From Luteimonas cucumeris (GTDB lineage Bacteria > Pseudomonadota > Gammaproteobacteria > Xanthomonadales > Xanthomonadaceae), in assembly GCF_007830035.1 (NCBI RefSeq), contig NZ_VLKN01000003.1, positions 372,001-436,000 on the forward strand: DNA of 64,000 nucleotides, written 5' to 3'. A program made the position numbers and the translations under genes. This document shows positions 31,204 to 38,190 of the stretch, one piece after another (within the stretch, counting starts at the first letter, position 1; each line of letters starts with the position of its first letter). The notes beneath the pieces are model-generated. The model was not told where the DNA came from, did not search any database, and worked only from the letters and a program-made list of their open reading frames with translations.

Positions 31204-31316
31204 GCGGCTACGGGTCGTTTCCGGGCCCGTCCAGCGTCTCGCCCCCCATCCCCGGCAAACCGACCCCGTCGAACATGGGGCGGATAAGCCCGGTGGATGG
31301 CTCCTGGAGCCTGGAT

Positions 31317-31345
31317 TTGCCCCCAAGTCCTTGAACCGGCATAAT
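31317..31345 (+). promoter_or_regulatory. Sigma-70 promoter of the rpsF operon
   Basis: TTGCCC (31317-31322), a 17-base spacer and CATAAT (31340-31345) give a good promoter with a predicted start near 31352, leaving a leader of about 130 bases before rpsF. It lies 114 bases after the Fe-S carrier gene, so the ribosomal operon need not depend on that gene's transcript. Confidence 0.6.
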
Positions 31346-31351
31346 TTCCGG

Positions 31352-31462
31352 CTTCCTTCCGTGTCGCGCTCTTTTCCTGGGCCTGCCGATGGAAGGAAGA
31401 CCCTTGCTCCACCGCGCCCATCCGGGCGGGCGGGGAGCTGTCCGGCCCGGATGCGATCCGGG
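31352..31462 (+). promoter_or_regulatory. Structured rpsF mRNA leader (candidate S6:S18 binding site)
   Basis: Three hairpins follow the promoter. CTTCCTTCC (31352-31360) pairs perfectly with GGAAGGAAG (31391-31399). A GC-rich stem-loop with an internal CGCCC/GGGCG stem, closed by GCTCC/GGAGC, follows at about 31406-31436. CCCGGAT (31446-31452) pairs with ATCCGGG (31456-31462) ten bases before the ribosome site. Many bacterial rpsF leaders bind the S6:S18 complex for autoregulation. The middle hairpin, with an ACCG at its base, is the best candidate, but the conserved CCG-bulge motif was not confirmed. Confidence 0.5.
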
Positions 31463-31483
31463 TCCCATCCACAAGGAATCACA

Positions 31484-31918
31484 ATGCGTCATTACGAAAT
31501 CGTGTTCCTGGTCCATCCGGACCAGAGCGAGCAGGTGCCGGCCATGGTCGAGCGCTACAAGAGCCTGATCGAGAACGCCGGCGGCAAGGTCCATCGTCTC
31601 GAAGACTGGGGCCGCCGCATGCTGGCTTACCCGATCCAGGACCTGGTCAAGGCCCATTACGTGCTGCTCAACATCGAAGTCGGCCAGGAAGGCCTGAACG
31701 AGCTGGTCGACGGCTTCCGCTTCAACGACGCCATCCTGCGCCACCTGGTGATGCGCCGCGACGAGGCCGACACCGAGATGTCGCTGATCATGAAGAACAA
31801 GGACGAGAAGGGCGACAAGCCCGAGCGTGGCGAGCGCCGCCGCCGTGACGAGGAAGGCGAAGGCGAGGGCAGCAATGCCGCTGCCCCCGAAGCCGACACC
31901 ACCGCCGAAGCCGCCTGA
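31484..31918 (+). CDS. rpsF: 30S ribosomal protein bS6
   Basis: 144 residues, including the S6 fold ([47 protein letters not shown]). A long charged tail follows, rich in Lys/Glu/Arg (about 103-144), like the Glu-rich tails that are extended post-translationally in E. coli S6. It binds 16S rRNA with S18. ATG at 31484 has AAGGA seven bases upstream. First gene of rpsF-rpsR-rplI. Confidence 0.97.
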   Translation: MRHYEIVFLVHPDQSEQVPAMVERYKSLIENAGGKVHRLEDWGRRMLAYPIQDLVKAHYVLLNIEVGQEGLNELVDGFRFNDAILRHLVMRRDEADTEMSLIMKNKDEKGDKPERGERRRRDEEGEGEGSNAAAPEADTTAEAA

Positions 31919-31943
31919 GCACGCTTTCTAGGAGCATACCGCC

Positions 31944-32174
31944 ATGTCCAAATTTTTCCGCCGCCGCAAGTTCTGCAAGTTCACCGCCGAGGGCGTCAAG
32001 GAGATCGACTACAAGGATCTCAACACCCTGCGCCAGAACCTGACCGAGACCGGCAAGATCGTGCCGAGCCGCATCACCGGTACCAAGTCGCGCTACCAGC
32101 GCCAGCTGGCCACCGCGGTCAAGCGCGCCCGCTTCCTGGCGCTGATCCCGTACACGGACAACCACAACGCCTGA
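31944..32174 (+). CDS. rpsR: 30S ribosomal protein bS18
   Basis: 76 residues with the S18 signature [22 protein letters not shown] and [26 protein letters not shown]. It forms a heterodimer with S6 on the 30S platform. It starts 25 bases after rpsF with an AGGAG site. One cysteine (FCKF) is kept, as in zinc-containing S18 types only in part. Confidence 0.97.
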   Translation: MSKFFRRRKFCKFTAEGVKEIDYKDLNTLRQNLTETGKIVPSRITGTKSRYQRQLATAVKRARFLALIPYTDNHNA

Positions 32175-32182
32175 GCTTGAGT

Positions 32183-32220
32183 CCTCTCCTGCGTGCGGGA
32201 GAGGGTTGGGTGAAGGTGAG
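32183..32220 (+). repeat. Intergenic hairpin repeat between rpsR and rplI
   Basis: CCTCTCC (32183-32189) pairs with GGAGAGG (32198-32204), followed by GTTGGGTGAAGGTGAG. This is the widespread proteobacterial-style intergenic palindrome with a GTTGGG(G)TGA tail. It sits inside a ribosomal protein operon, in a 119-base gap otherwise without genes, and may lower or stabilise expression between the two cistrons. Confidence 0.6.
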
Positions 32221-32293
32221 TAACCAATACCTGTCATTCGGACAGCCAACAGTTGCGGCGCGATGCGTCGCTAACGAATACGGAGTCAATGAA

Positions 32294-32749
32294 ATGCAAC
32301 TGATCCTGCTGCAGAAAGTCGTCAACCTCGGCAACCTTGGCGACAAGGTCAACGTCAAGCCGGGTTACGGCCGCAACTACCTGGTGCCGCAAGGCAAGGC
32401 CGTGCCGGCCACCGAGGCCAACGTCGCCCAGTTCGAGGCGCGCCGCGCCGAGTACGAGGCCAAGGCCCAGGCGATCCACGACGAGGCCGAATCACGTCGC
32501 GGCAAGCTGGAAGGCGCCAGCGTCACGCTGAAGGCGAACGCCTCCGCCGAGGGCAAGTTGTACGGTTCGGTCGGTCCGCGCGACATCGCCGAAGCACTGA
32601 CTGCCGCCACTGGCGTCGCCGTCGAGAAGTCGGAAGTGGTGATGGGCGAAGGCGCCATCCGCCACATCGGCGAGTTCGAGGTCATCGTGCACCTGCACGC
32701 CGACGTCGAAACCCCGGTCAAGGTGATCGTGGAAGCCGAAGCCGGCTGA
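32294..32749 (+). CDS. rplI: 50S ribosomal protein bL9
   Basis: 151 residues with the L9 N-terminal domain ([36 protein letters not shown]), the long connecting helix (about 45-75) and the C-terminal domain ending [18 protein letters not shown]. It binds 23S rRNA near the L1 stalk base. ATG at 32294 is preceded by CGGAG. Last gene of the operon; a strong terminator follows 23 bases after the stop. Confidence 0.97.
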   Translation: MQLILLQKVVNLGNLGDKVNVKPGYGRNYLVPQGKAVPATEANVAQFEARRAEYEAKAQAIHDEAESRRGKLEGASVTLKANASAEGKLYGSVGPRDIAEALTAATGVAVEKSEVVMGEGAIRHIGEFEVIVHLHADVETPVKVIVEAEAG

Positions 32750-32772
32750 TACAGGACGACATCGACACAAGG

Positions 32773-32802
32773 ACGGGCGCCGCGAGGCGCCCGTTTTCTT
32801 TT
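32773..32802 (+). terminator. Rho-independent terminator of the rpsF-rpsR-rplI operon
   Basis: ACGGGCGCC (32773-32781), loop GCGA and GGCGCCCGT (32786-32794) make a 9-bp GC-rich stem followed by a T-rich tract (TTTCTTTT, 32795-32802). Confidence 0.9.
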
Positions 32803-32914
32803 GCCCTCTAGCGAACCCGCATGTTGCGAGGCAGCATGCCGCCTTTGCTTGAAGATCACCGGTCGGTGGCCGTCATCTCACCGCATGAGAACGACCGCAG
32901 GTAAGAAAGAGGTG

Positions 32915-32923
32915 TTATCCACA
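32915..32923 (+). promoter_or_regulatory. Consensus DnaA box upstream of dnaB
   Basis: TTATCCACA matches the high-affinity DnaA box exactly and lies 105 bases before the dnaB start, in the only intergenic stretch before that gene. A single box is not an origin. It could place dnaB (replicative helicase) under DnaA control; this is inference. Confidence 0.5.
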
Positions 32924-33027
32924 GCTTGTTCCATCGCGAACGCACAGCCTGGACGCCTACGATGCCTGGTCGCAATCACAACCTGATCGCCTTCGACGGC
33001 TACGCTTCCCAGGAGTCACCTGCTTCG

Positions 33028-34437
33028 ATGTCAGCACGCCCCGGTTTCCGCAACGACCTCCGCAACGACCGTGGCGACAGCCGCATCGAGCAGTTGCGCA
33101 TACCTCCGCAGTCGGTCGAGGCCGAGCAGGCGGTGCTCGGAGGACTGATGCTCGCGCCGGATGCGTTCGACCGCATCGCCGACCAGATCACCGACAATGA
33201 TTTCTATCGCCGCGATCACCAGCTGATCTTCCGCGCCATCCGCGAGCTTGCCGAGAAGAACCGGCCCTACGATGCGGTCACCCTGGGCGAGTGGTTCGAG
33301 TCGCAAGGCCTGATCGAGCAGGTCGCCGGCGGTGCCTATCTCGTCGAGCTGGCCAGCACCACGCCCTCGGCAGCCAACATCGCCGCCTATGCCGAGATCG
33401 TGCGCGACAAGGCGGTGCTGCGACAGCTGATCGATGTCGGCACCGGCATCGTCAACGACGGCTTCCAGCCGGACGGTCGCGACAGTGGCGAGATCCTGGC
33501 CAAGGCCGAGCAGGACGTGTTCCGCATCGCCGAGGCCGGCGCGCGCGGACGCAGCGATTTCACCCCGGTCAACAAGGCGATGGCCGAGGCCTTCGACGTG
33601 CTGCAGACCCGTTATGCCAACGGAGGCGGCATCACCGGCCTGCCAACCGGCTATACCGAGTTCGACGAGATGACCGCCGGCCTGCAGCCGACCGACCTGA
33701 TCATCCTGGCCGCGCGTCCGGCCATGGGCAAGACCACGTTCGCGCTGAACATGGCCGAGTACGCCGCGATCAAGACCAAGAAGGCGGTCGCGGTGTTCTC
33801 GATGGAAATGTCGGCCAGCCAGCTGGCATTGCGCCTGATCTCGTCCAATGGCCGTGTCAATGCCACGCGCCTGCGCACCGGCCAGCTGGAGGACGAGGAC
33901 TGGAGCCGCATCACCAGCGCGATCCGCATGCTGCGCGAAGGCAAGATCTTCATCGACGACACGCCGGCGCTGTCGCCGGAAGTGCTGCGCAGCAAGGCGC
34001 GGCGCCTGAAGCGCGAGCACGACCTGGGCCTGATCGTGATCGACTACCTGCAGCTGATGGCGGTGCCGGGCAACAGCGAGAACCGCGCCACCGAGATCTC
34101 CGAGATCTCGCGCGGACTCAAGGGCCTGGCCAAGGAACTGAACGTGCCGGTGATCGCGCTGTCGCAGCTCAACCGATCCCTGGAAACGCGTACCGACAAG
34201 CGTCCGGTAATGGCCGACCTGCGCGAATCCGGTGCCATCGAGCAGGATGCGGACGTGATCGTATTCATCTATCGCGACGACTACTACAACAAGGAAAACT
34301 CGCCGGACAAGGGGCTGGCCGAGATCATCATCGGCAAACAGCGTAACGGCCCGACCGGTTCGCTCAAGCTGAAGTTCTTCGGCGAATACACGCGCTTCGA
34401 CAACCTGTCCCACGACAGCGTGGGAAGCTTCGAATAG
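33028..34437 (+). CDS. dnaB: Replicative DNA helicase
   Basis: 469-residue hexameric helicase. The N-terminal domain begins IEQLRIPPQSVEAEQAVLGGLML (about 18-40). The RecA-like motor has Walker A ARPAMGKTTFALNMA (near 231-245), Walker B LIVIDYLQLM, SQLNRSLETR and motif H4 MADLRESGAIEQDADVI with the arginine-finger region after it. No intein is present. ATG at 33028 matches the usual start (MSARPGFRND) with AGGAG upstream; in-frame ATG codons upstream are unlikely. It follows the ribosomal operon terminator and has its own leader with a DnaA box. Confidence 0.96.
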   Translation: MSARPGFRNDLRNDRGDSRIEQLRIPPQSVEAEQAVLGGLMLAPDAFDRIADQITDNDFYRRDHQLIFRAIRELAEKNRPYDAVTLGEWFESQGLIEQVAGGAYLVELASTTPSAANIAAYAEIVRDKAVLRQLIDVGTGIVNDGFQPDGRDSGEILAKAEQDVFRIAEAGARGRSDFTPVNKAMAEAFDVLQTRYANGGGITGLPTGYTEFDEMTAGLQPTDLIILAARPAMGKTTFALNMAEYAAIKTKKAVAVFSMEMSASQLALRLISSNGRVNATRLRTGQLEDEDWSRITSAIRMLREGKIFIDDTPALSPEVLRSKARRLKREHDLGLIVIDYLQLMAVPGNSENRATEISEISRGLKGLAKELNVPVIALSQLNRSLETRTDKRPVMADLRESGAIEQDADVIVFIYRDDYYNKENSPDKGLAEIIIGKQRNGPTGSLKLKFFGEYTRFDNLSHDSVGSFE

Positions 34438-34464
34438 CCGGGGGACCATACCGCCGGAGCCGGA

Positions 34465-34677
34465 ATGCGCCGCGAACCAGTCGAATCGGATGCACTGCGC
34501 AGCGTCGGGTACGACCCCGACCGGCGCATCCTTGAGATCGAGTTCAACAGCGGCACGGTCTATCGTTACTTCGACGTGCCGGAAAACGTCCACACCGGTT
34601 TGATGACGGCCGGGTCGCACGGCGAATTCTTCGCCCGGCATATCCGCGACGCGGGCTTCGACTACGAGCAGCGCTAG
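34465..34677 (+). CDS. KTSC-domain protein
   Basis: 70 residues, essentially a single KTSC domain: SDALRSVGYDPDRRILEIEFNSGTVYRYFDVPE, then LMTAGSHGEFFARHIRD. Function is unknown; the family is named for a motif also found fused to lysyl-tRNA synthetase-like and RNA-related proteins. It begins 27 bases after dnaB with CGGAG upstream and may be co-transcribed. Confidence 0.85.
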   Translation: MRREPVESDALRSVGYDPDRRILEIEFNSGTVYRYFDVPENVHTGLMTAGSHGEFFARHIRDAGFDYEQR

Positions 34678-34816
34678 CAGCGTTACCAACCCTGGCGACC
34701 GCTTTCACGCCCTATGGTGTCACCTGCGCGAAAACGCCACCACCATCGACGCCGATCCGCGTTGACCGCCTTCAGGCAGCCATGATTCACTGCCGCATTG
34801 CCAGCGGGAGCATGCG

Positions 34817-36304
34817 ATGCCCAAGCAGGGCGAGGACAAGCCACGGCGCAAGCGGGCGCTGCCGAAGGAGGCCATGTCGCGCGTCGATACCGCGTGGCTG
34901 CGCATGGAGCGCCCGACCAACCCGATGATGATCACCGGCGTGCTGATGTTCGCCGAGCCGATGTCGCTGGCGAAGCTGAAGCAGGTGATCCGGAAACGTT
35001 TCCTGTCGTACGCACGATTCCGGCAGAAACCGGTGAATACTGCTGCAGGCGCAGCATGGCAGGACGACGAGCACTTCGACCTAGACCGGCACGTACAGCT
35101 GGCCGCCTTGCCCGGCCGTGGCGACCGGCGCGTTTCCGAAAAAAGGGCGCTGGAGCGCTTCGTCAGCCAGTTGGCATCCAGCCCGCTCGACAAGGCCAGG
35201 CCACTCTGGCAGTTCCACCTGGTTGAGAAATACGACAGTGGTTCCGCGCTGGTCGCGCGCATCCACCACAGCTACGCCGACGGCATCGCGCTGGTACAGG
35301 TGCTGCTGTCGTTGACCGACACGAAGCGCGTGCCGGACAAGGGCAGCGAACTGGCCAAGGCCTGGTTGAAGCAGGATGGCGTCGATGTCGCGCGCCGCGT
35401 CGGCGCGGTCGAGCGTTACACGCGGCTCGGCGGCAAGATGTTCGGCAAGGGCGTGGCAATGGTCCAGGATCCGACGCTGGCCGCGATGCTGGCCAGGGAA
35501 GGTGGCGAGATCGCACGCGAGTTGTTGTACGCGCTGGCCCTGCCGGACGACCCGCCGTCGATGCTGCGCGGCAAGCTCGGCGTCAGCAAGCGCGTGGCCT
35601 GGGCGCCACCGTTGGACCTGGAAGAGGTCAAGGCGGTCGGCCGTGCCTGCGATTGCACGGTCAACGACGTGCTGATGGCTGCCGCCGCCGGCGCATTGCG
35701 CGACTACATGCTGGAGCGCGGCGACGATGTCGAAGGCATGACCTTGCGCGCGACCGTGCCGGTCAACCTGCGTCCGCTCGAACACGCTCGCAAGCTCGGC
35801 AACCATTTCGGCCTGGTATTCCTCGACTTGCCAGTCGGCGAGGGCAACCCGGTCCGCCGGCTGGAGCACGTGGCCGAATGCATGAACCAGCTGAAGGGGT
35901 CGCGGCAGGCGATCGTCGCTTTCGGCCTGCTGGCGGCGCTGGGCATGGCGCCGACTGCGTTGCAGGGCCTGGCGCTGGAATTGTTCAGCCGCAAGGCCAG
36001 TGCCGTGGCCACCAATGTGCCCGGGCCACAGCAACCGCTGTACATGGCCGGCCGCACCTTGCGCGAGATGATGTTCTGGGTGCCGCAGACCGGCTCGATC
36101 GGCATCGGCATATCGATCCTCAGCTACAACGGCCGCGTGCATTTTGGACTGATCGCCGATGCGAAACTCATCCCCGACCCGGACGCCGTGATCCGTCGCT
36201 TCGGTCCCGAGTTCGACAAGCTGCTGTACCTGGCGCTGATGGGCGACTGGGAGCGCTCGCTGGATTCGGTATCCGCGTATGCGCTGATGTCCGAGGAAGG
36301 CTGA
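34817..36304 (+). CDS. WS/DGAT-type acyltransferase
   Basis: 495-residue wax ester synthase/diacylglycerol acyltransferase family protein. The acyltransferase motif is HHSYADG (HHxxxDG, His150-His151). Other family blocks are VNDVLMAAAAGALRDYM, ATVPVNLRPLE, GNHFGLVFLDLP, SAVATNVPGPQQPLYMAG and GIGISILSYNGRVHFGL. It should transfer an acyl group from acyl-CoA to an alcohol or diacylglycerol at the membrane; whether it makes storage lipid here is unknown. A basic N-terminal tail precedes the start of homology (SRVDTAWLRMERPTNPMMI). GGGAG lies seven bases before the ATG. The opposite strand is open over most of its length but that frame is not convincing. Confidence 0.92.
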   Translation: MPKQGEDKPRRKRALPKEAMSRVDTAWLRMERPTNPMMITGVLMFAEPMSLAKLKQVIRKRFLSYARFRQKPVNTAAGAAWQDDEHFDLDRHVQLAALPGRGDRRVSEKRALERFVSQLASSPLDKARPLWQFHLVEKYDSGSALVARIHHSYADGIALVQVLLSLTDTKRVPDKGSELAKAWLKQDGVDVARRVGAVERYTRLGGKMFGKGVAMVQDPTLAAMLAREGGEIARELLYALALPDDPPSMLRGKLGVSKRVAWAPPLDLEEVKAVGRACDCTVNDVLMAAAAGALRDYMLERGDDVEGMTLRATVPVNLRPLEHARKLGNHFGLVFLDLPVGEGNPVRRLEHVAECMNQLKGSRQAIVAFGLLAALGMAPTALQGLALELFSRKASAVATNVPGPQQPLYMAGRTLREMMFWVPQTGSIGIGISILSYNGRVHFGLIADAKLIPDPDAVIRRFGPEFDKLLYLALMGDWERSLDSVSAYALMSEEG

Positions 36305-36428
36305 ACCGGATGTATGTATCGCTGCAGCCGTTTGGGTTTCCGTCACCCATCGGCGACGTGCGCATGATTAGCTTGTCGGCGCTGATCCATTCGGCAACGA
36401 TCAATTGCCAGAGACGAGGAGAGTCACG

Positions 36429-37136
36429 ATGAACCTGTTCAAGCAATCCGCGATCGCAGCGGTCGTCTCCGCCAGCATGCTGCTGGCCGGTTGCGCCAGC
36501 AGTGGCGGCTATTACGGCAACCAAGCCCCGCCGCCCAACCAGCAGGGGCAGCAGGGCGGAATGAGCCAGACCAGCAAGGGCGCGCTGATCGGTGCCGCGA
36601 TCGGTGCCGCGGCCGGCCTGCTCAGTGGCGGTGATGCTACCGAGCGTCGCCAGCGCGCACTGGTCGGCGTCGGCGTAGGTGGCCTGACCGGCGGCGCCAT
36701 CGGTGCCTACCAGGACCGTCAGGAAAAGATCCTGCGAGAGCGTACCGCCGGCACCGGCGTCGATGTGATCCGCGAAGGCGACAACATCACCCTCAACATG
36801 CCCAGCGGCATCACCTTCGCGTTCGACAGCGCCAACCTGGATCCCAACTTCTATCCGGTACTGGACAATGTCGCCAACACGCTGCGCGAGTACAACCAGA
36901 CCGTCATCGAAGTCGCTGGCCATACCGACAGCGTCGGCACAGAGGCCTACAACCAGGCCTTGTCCGAGCGCCGCGCCAATGCGGTCGGTAATTACCTGAT
37001 GGGCAAGGGGCTGATGCGCGACCGCTTCATCATCGTCGGCGCCGGCGAATCGCATCCGATCGCCAGCAACGAGACCGAATCGGGCAGGGCGCAGAACCGC
37101 CGCGTCGAGATCACGCTGGTGCCGGTGCGCTCGTAA
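36429..37136 (+). CDS. OmpA-family outer-membrane lipoprotein (YiaD-like)
   Basis: 235 residues. The lipoprotein signal peptide has lipobox LLAGC (Cys22). A Gly/Ala-rich glycine-zipper segment (about 53-95: GALIGAAIGAAAGLLSGG, GVGVGGLTGGAIGAYQD) is followed by a C-terminal OmpA peptidoglycan-binding domain (about 120-230: FAFDSANLDPNFYPVL, VIEVAGHTDSVGTEAYNQAL, LSERRANAVGNYL, NRRVEITLVP). It anchors the outer membrane to peptidoglycan. ATG at 36429 has AGGAG eight bases upstream. A strong terminator follows. Confidence 0.93.
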   Translation: MNLFKQSAIAAVVSASMLLAGCASSGGYYGNQAPPPNQQGQQGGMSQTSKGALIGAAIGAAAGLLSGGDATERRQRALVGVGVGGLTGGAIGAYQDRQEKILRERTAGTGVDVIREGDNITLNMPSGITFAFDSANLDPNFYPVLDNVANTLREYNQTVIEVAGHTDSVGTEAYNQALSERRANAVGNYLMGKGLMRDRFIIVGAGESHPIASNETESGRAQNRRVEITLVPVRS

Positions 37137-37160
37137 TCCGTATCGATGTGCCTCCAGAAA

Positions 37161-37190
37161 AACGGGCCGCGAACGCGGCCCGTTTTTTCT
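37161..37190 (+). terminator. Rho-independent terminator after the OmpA-type gene
   Basis: AACGGGCCGC (37161-37170), loop GAAC and GCGGCCCGTT (37175-37184), followed by a run of T (37183-37188) and CT. It can also serve the convergent minus-strand gene ending at 37218, since A residues precede the stem on the plus strand. Confidence 0.9.
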
Positions 37191-37217
37191 TGCGTCATCG
37201 ACGACGGCCGCGATTTC

Positions 37218-38096
37218 TCAGGCGGCAGCCGCCTGCTCCGCCTTGGCGCGACTCAGCAAGGCATGCAGCATTTCCGTCGACAAGCCATGCAGCACCAGCC
37301 GGAAGCCCGCACGCAGCGTGGTCAGCGGCACCAGCGGATGCTTGTTGTTGAGGAACACCAGGTATTCCGGCTTCCTCAGCAGGGTGGCGGCGTAGATCGC
37401 GATCACTTCGTCCAGTTGCAGCGAATTGGTCGCCCGCCAGAAGTCGTTGTCGGTCAGGAACAGCTGGTACACCGGCGTGTAGACCTCGATCGCGGTCTGC
37501 AGGTCGATGAAGTTGGTCCAGCGATCCGGCATGTCCTGCAGTCGTAGCGAAGGCTGTTCGATCATCGAAAAGTCGGGGCGTTGCGGTGGTTGGATCGGCT
37601 TGCCGCCGAGCGCCCTGTTGAGATCGATGACGAAGTTGAACAGGTTGAGGTCGTGCTGCAGGAATACGTCGCCGCGCAGCGCGTCGATGTCGGCCGGCTT
37701 CAGCGGATGCGACGGTAGCGTCTGGCCGGGCAAGGCGTTCCTGCCGATGAACGCCAGCACCTGCGAGCCGAGATGGAAGTGGCGCAGGATCAGCCAGTTC
37801 GCTTCAGGCCGCACAAAGGTCTTCATGCCCCACACGATCAGCCGGTGCAGCACCGGCGACGAGGTCAGGCTTTTCGGCATCACAATTTTCAGCAACTGGA
37901 TCAGCACGATTGCCAGTCGTGCCAGCGGACGCACCACTGGCAGCACGAACTGGCGCGAGCGGGAGGCCGCATCAGACAGCCAGGCACGCTTGACCTCGTC
38001 GGCCAGGGGACCGCTGGCGTCGAGGTAGAGCGCCAGCCATGGGTTCGGGTCGCGCGGATCGTGCGGTGCATCGAGCCACTGTTCGGTCCTGCTCAC
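37218..38096 (-). CDS. Unrecognised protein downstream of the ketosynthase-HDO fusion
   Basis: About 292 residues, not recognised. It has a PNPWLALYLDASGPLADEVKRAWL opening block, a hydrophobic amphipathic stretch (LARLAIVLIQLLKIVMPKSL) that could dip into a membrane, NWLILRHFHLGSQVLAF, and an all-helical C-terminal half with DNDFWRATNSLQLDEVIAIYAATLLRKPEYLVFLNNKHPL. No signal peptide or known motif. The start is uncertain: the frame is open to a TTG at 38189, one base after the ketosynthase stop, but no ribosome site is there. GTG at 38096 is the best internal choice, with GAGGTGG very close. The tight spacing on the same strand indicates one operon with the ketosynthase fusion and a related role. 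Confidence 0.65.
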   Translation of the reverse strand: MSRTEQWLDAPHDPRDPNPWLALYLDASGPLADEVKRAWLSDAASRSRQFVLPVVRPLARLAIVLIQLLKIVMPKSLTSSPVLHRLIVWGMKTFVRPEANWLILRHFHLGSQVLAFIGRNALPGQTLPSHPLKPADIDALRGDVFLQHDLNLFNFVIDLNRALGGKPIQPPQRPDFSMIEQPSLRLQDMPDRWTNFIDLQTAIEVYTPVYQLFLTDNDFWRATNSLQLDEVIAIYAATLLRKPEYLVFLNNKHPLVPLTTLRAGFRLVLHGLSTEMLHALLSRAKAEQAAAA

Positions 38097-38190
38097 ATCC
38101 ACCTCATCGTTCTGCCGTGCGTGGGGATGACGCGTCGATGCGGAAGGCCTCAGGTCGCGATGCGCCTGGCGCCGAAGTTTCTCCCGCAAC

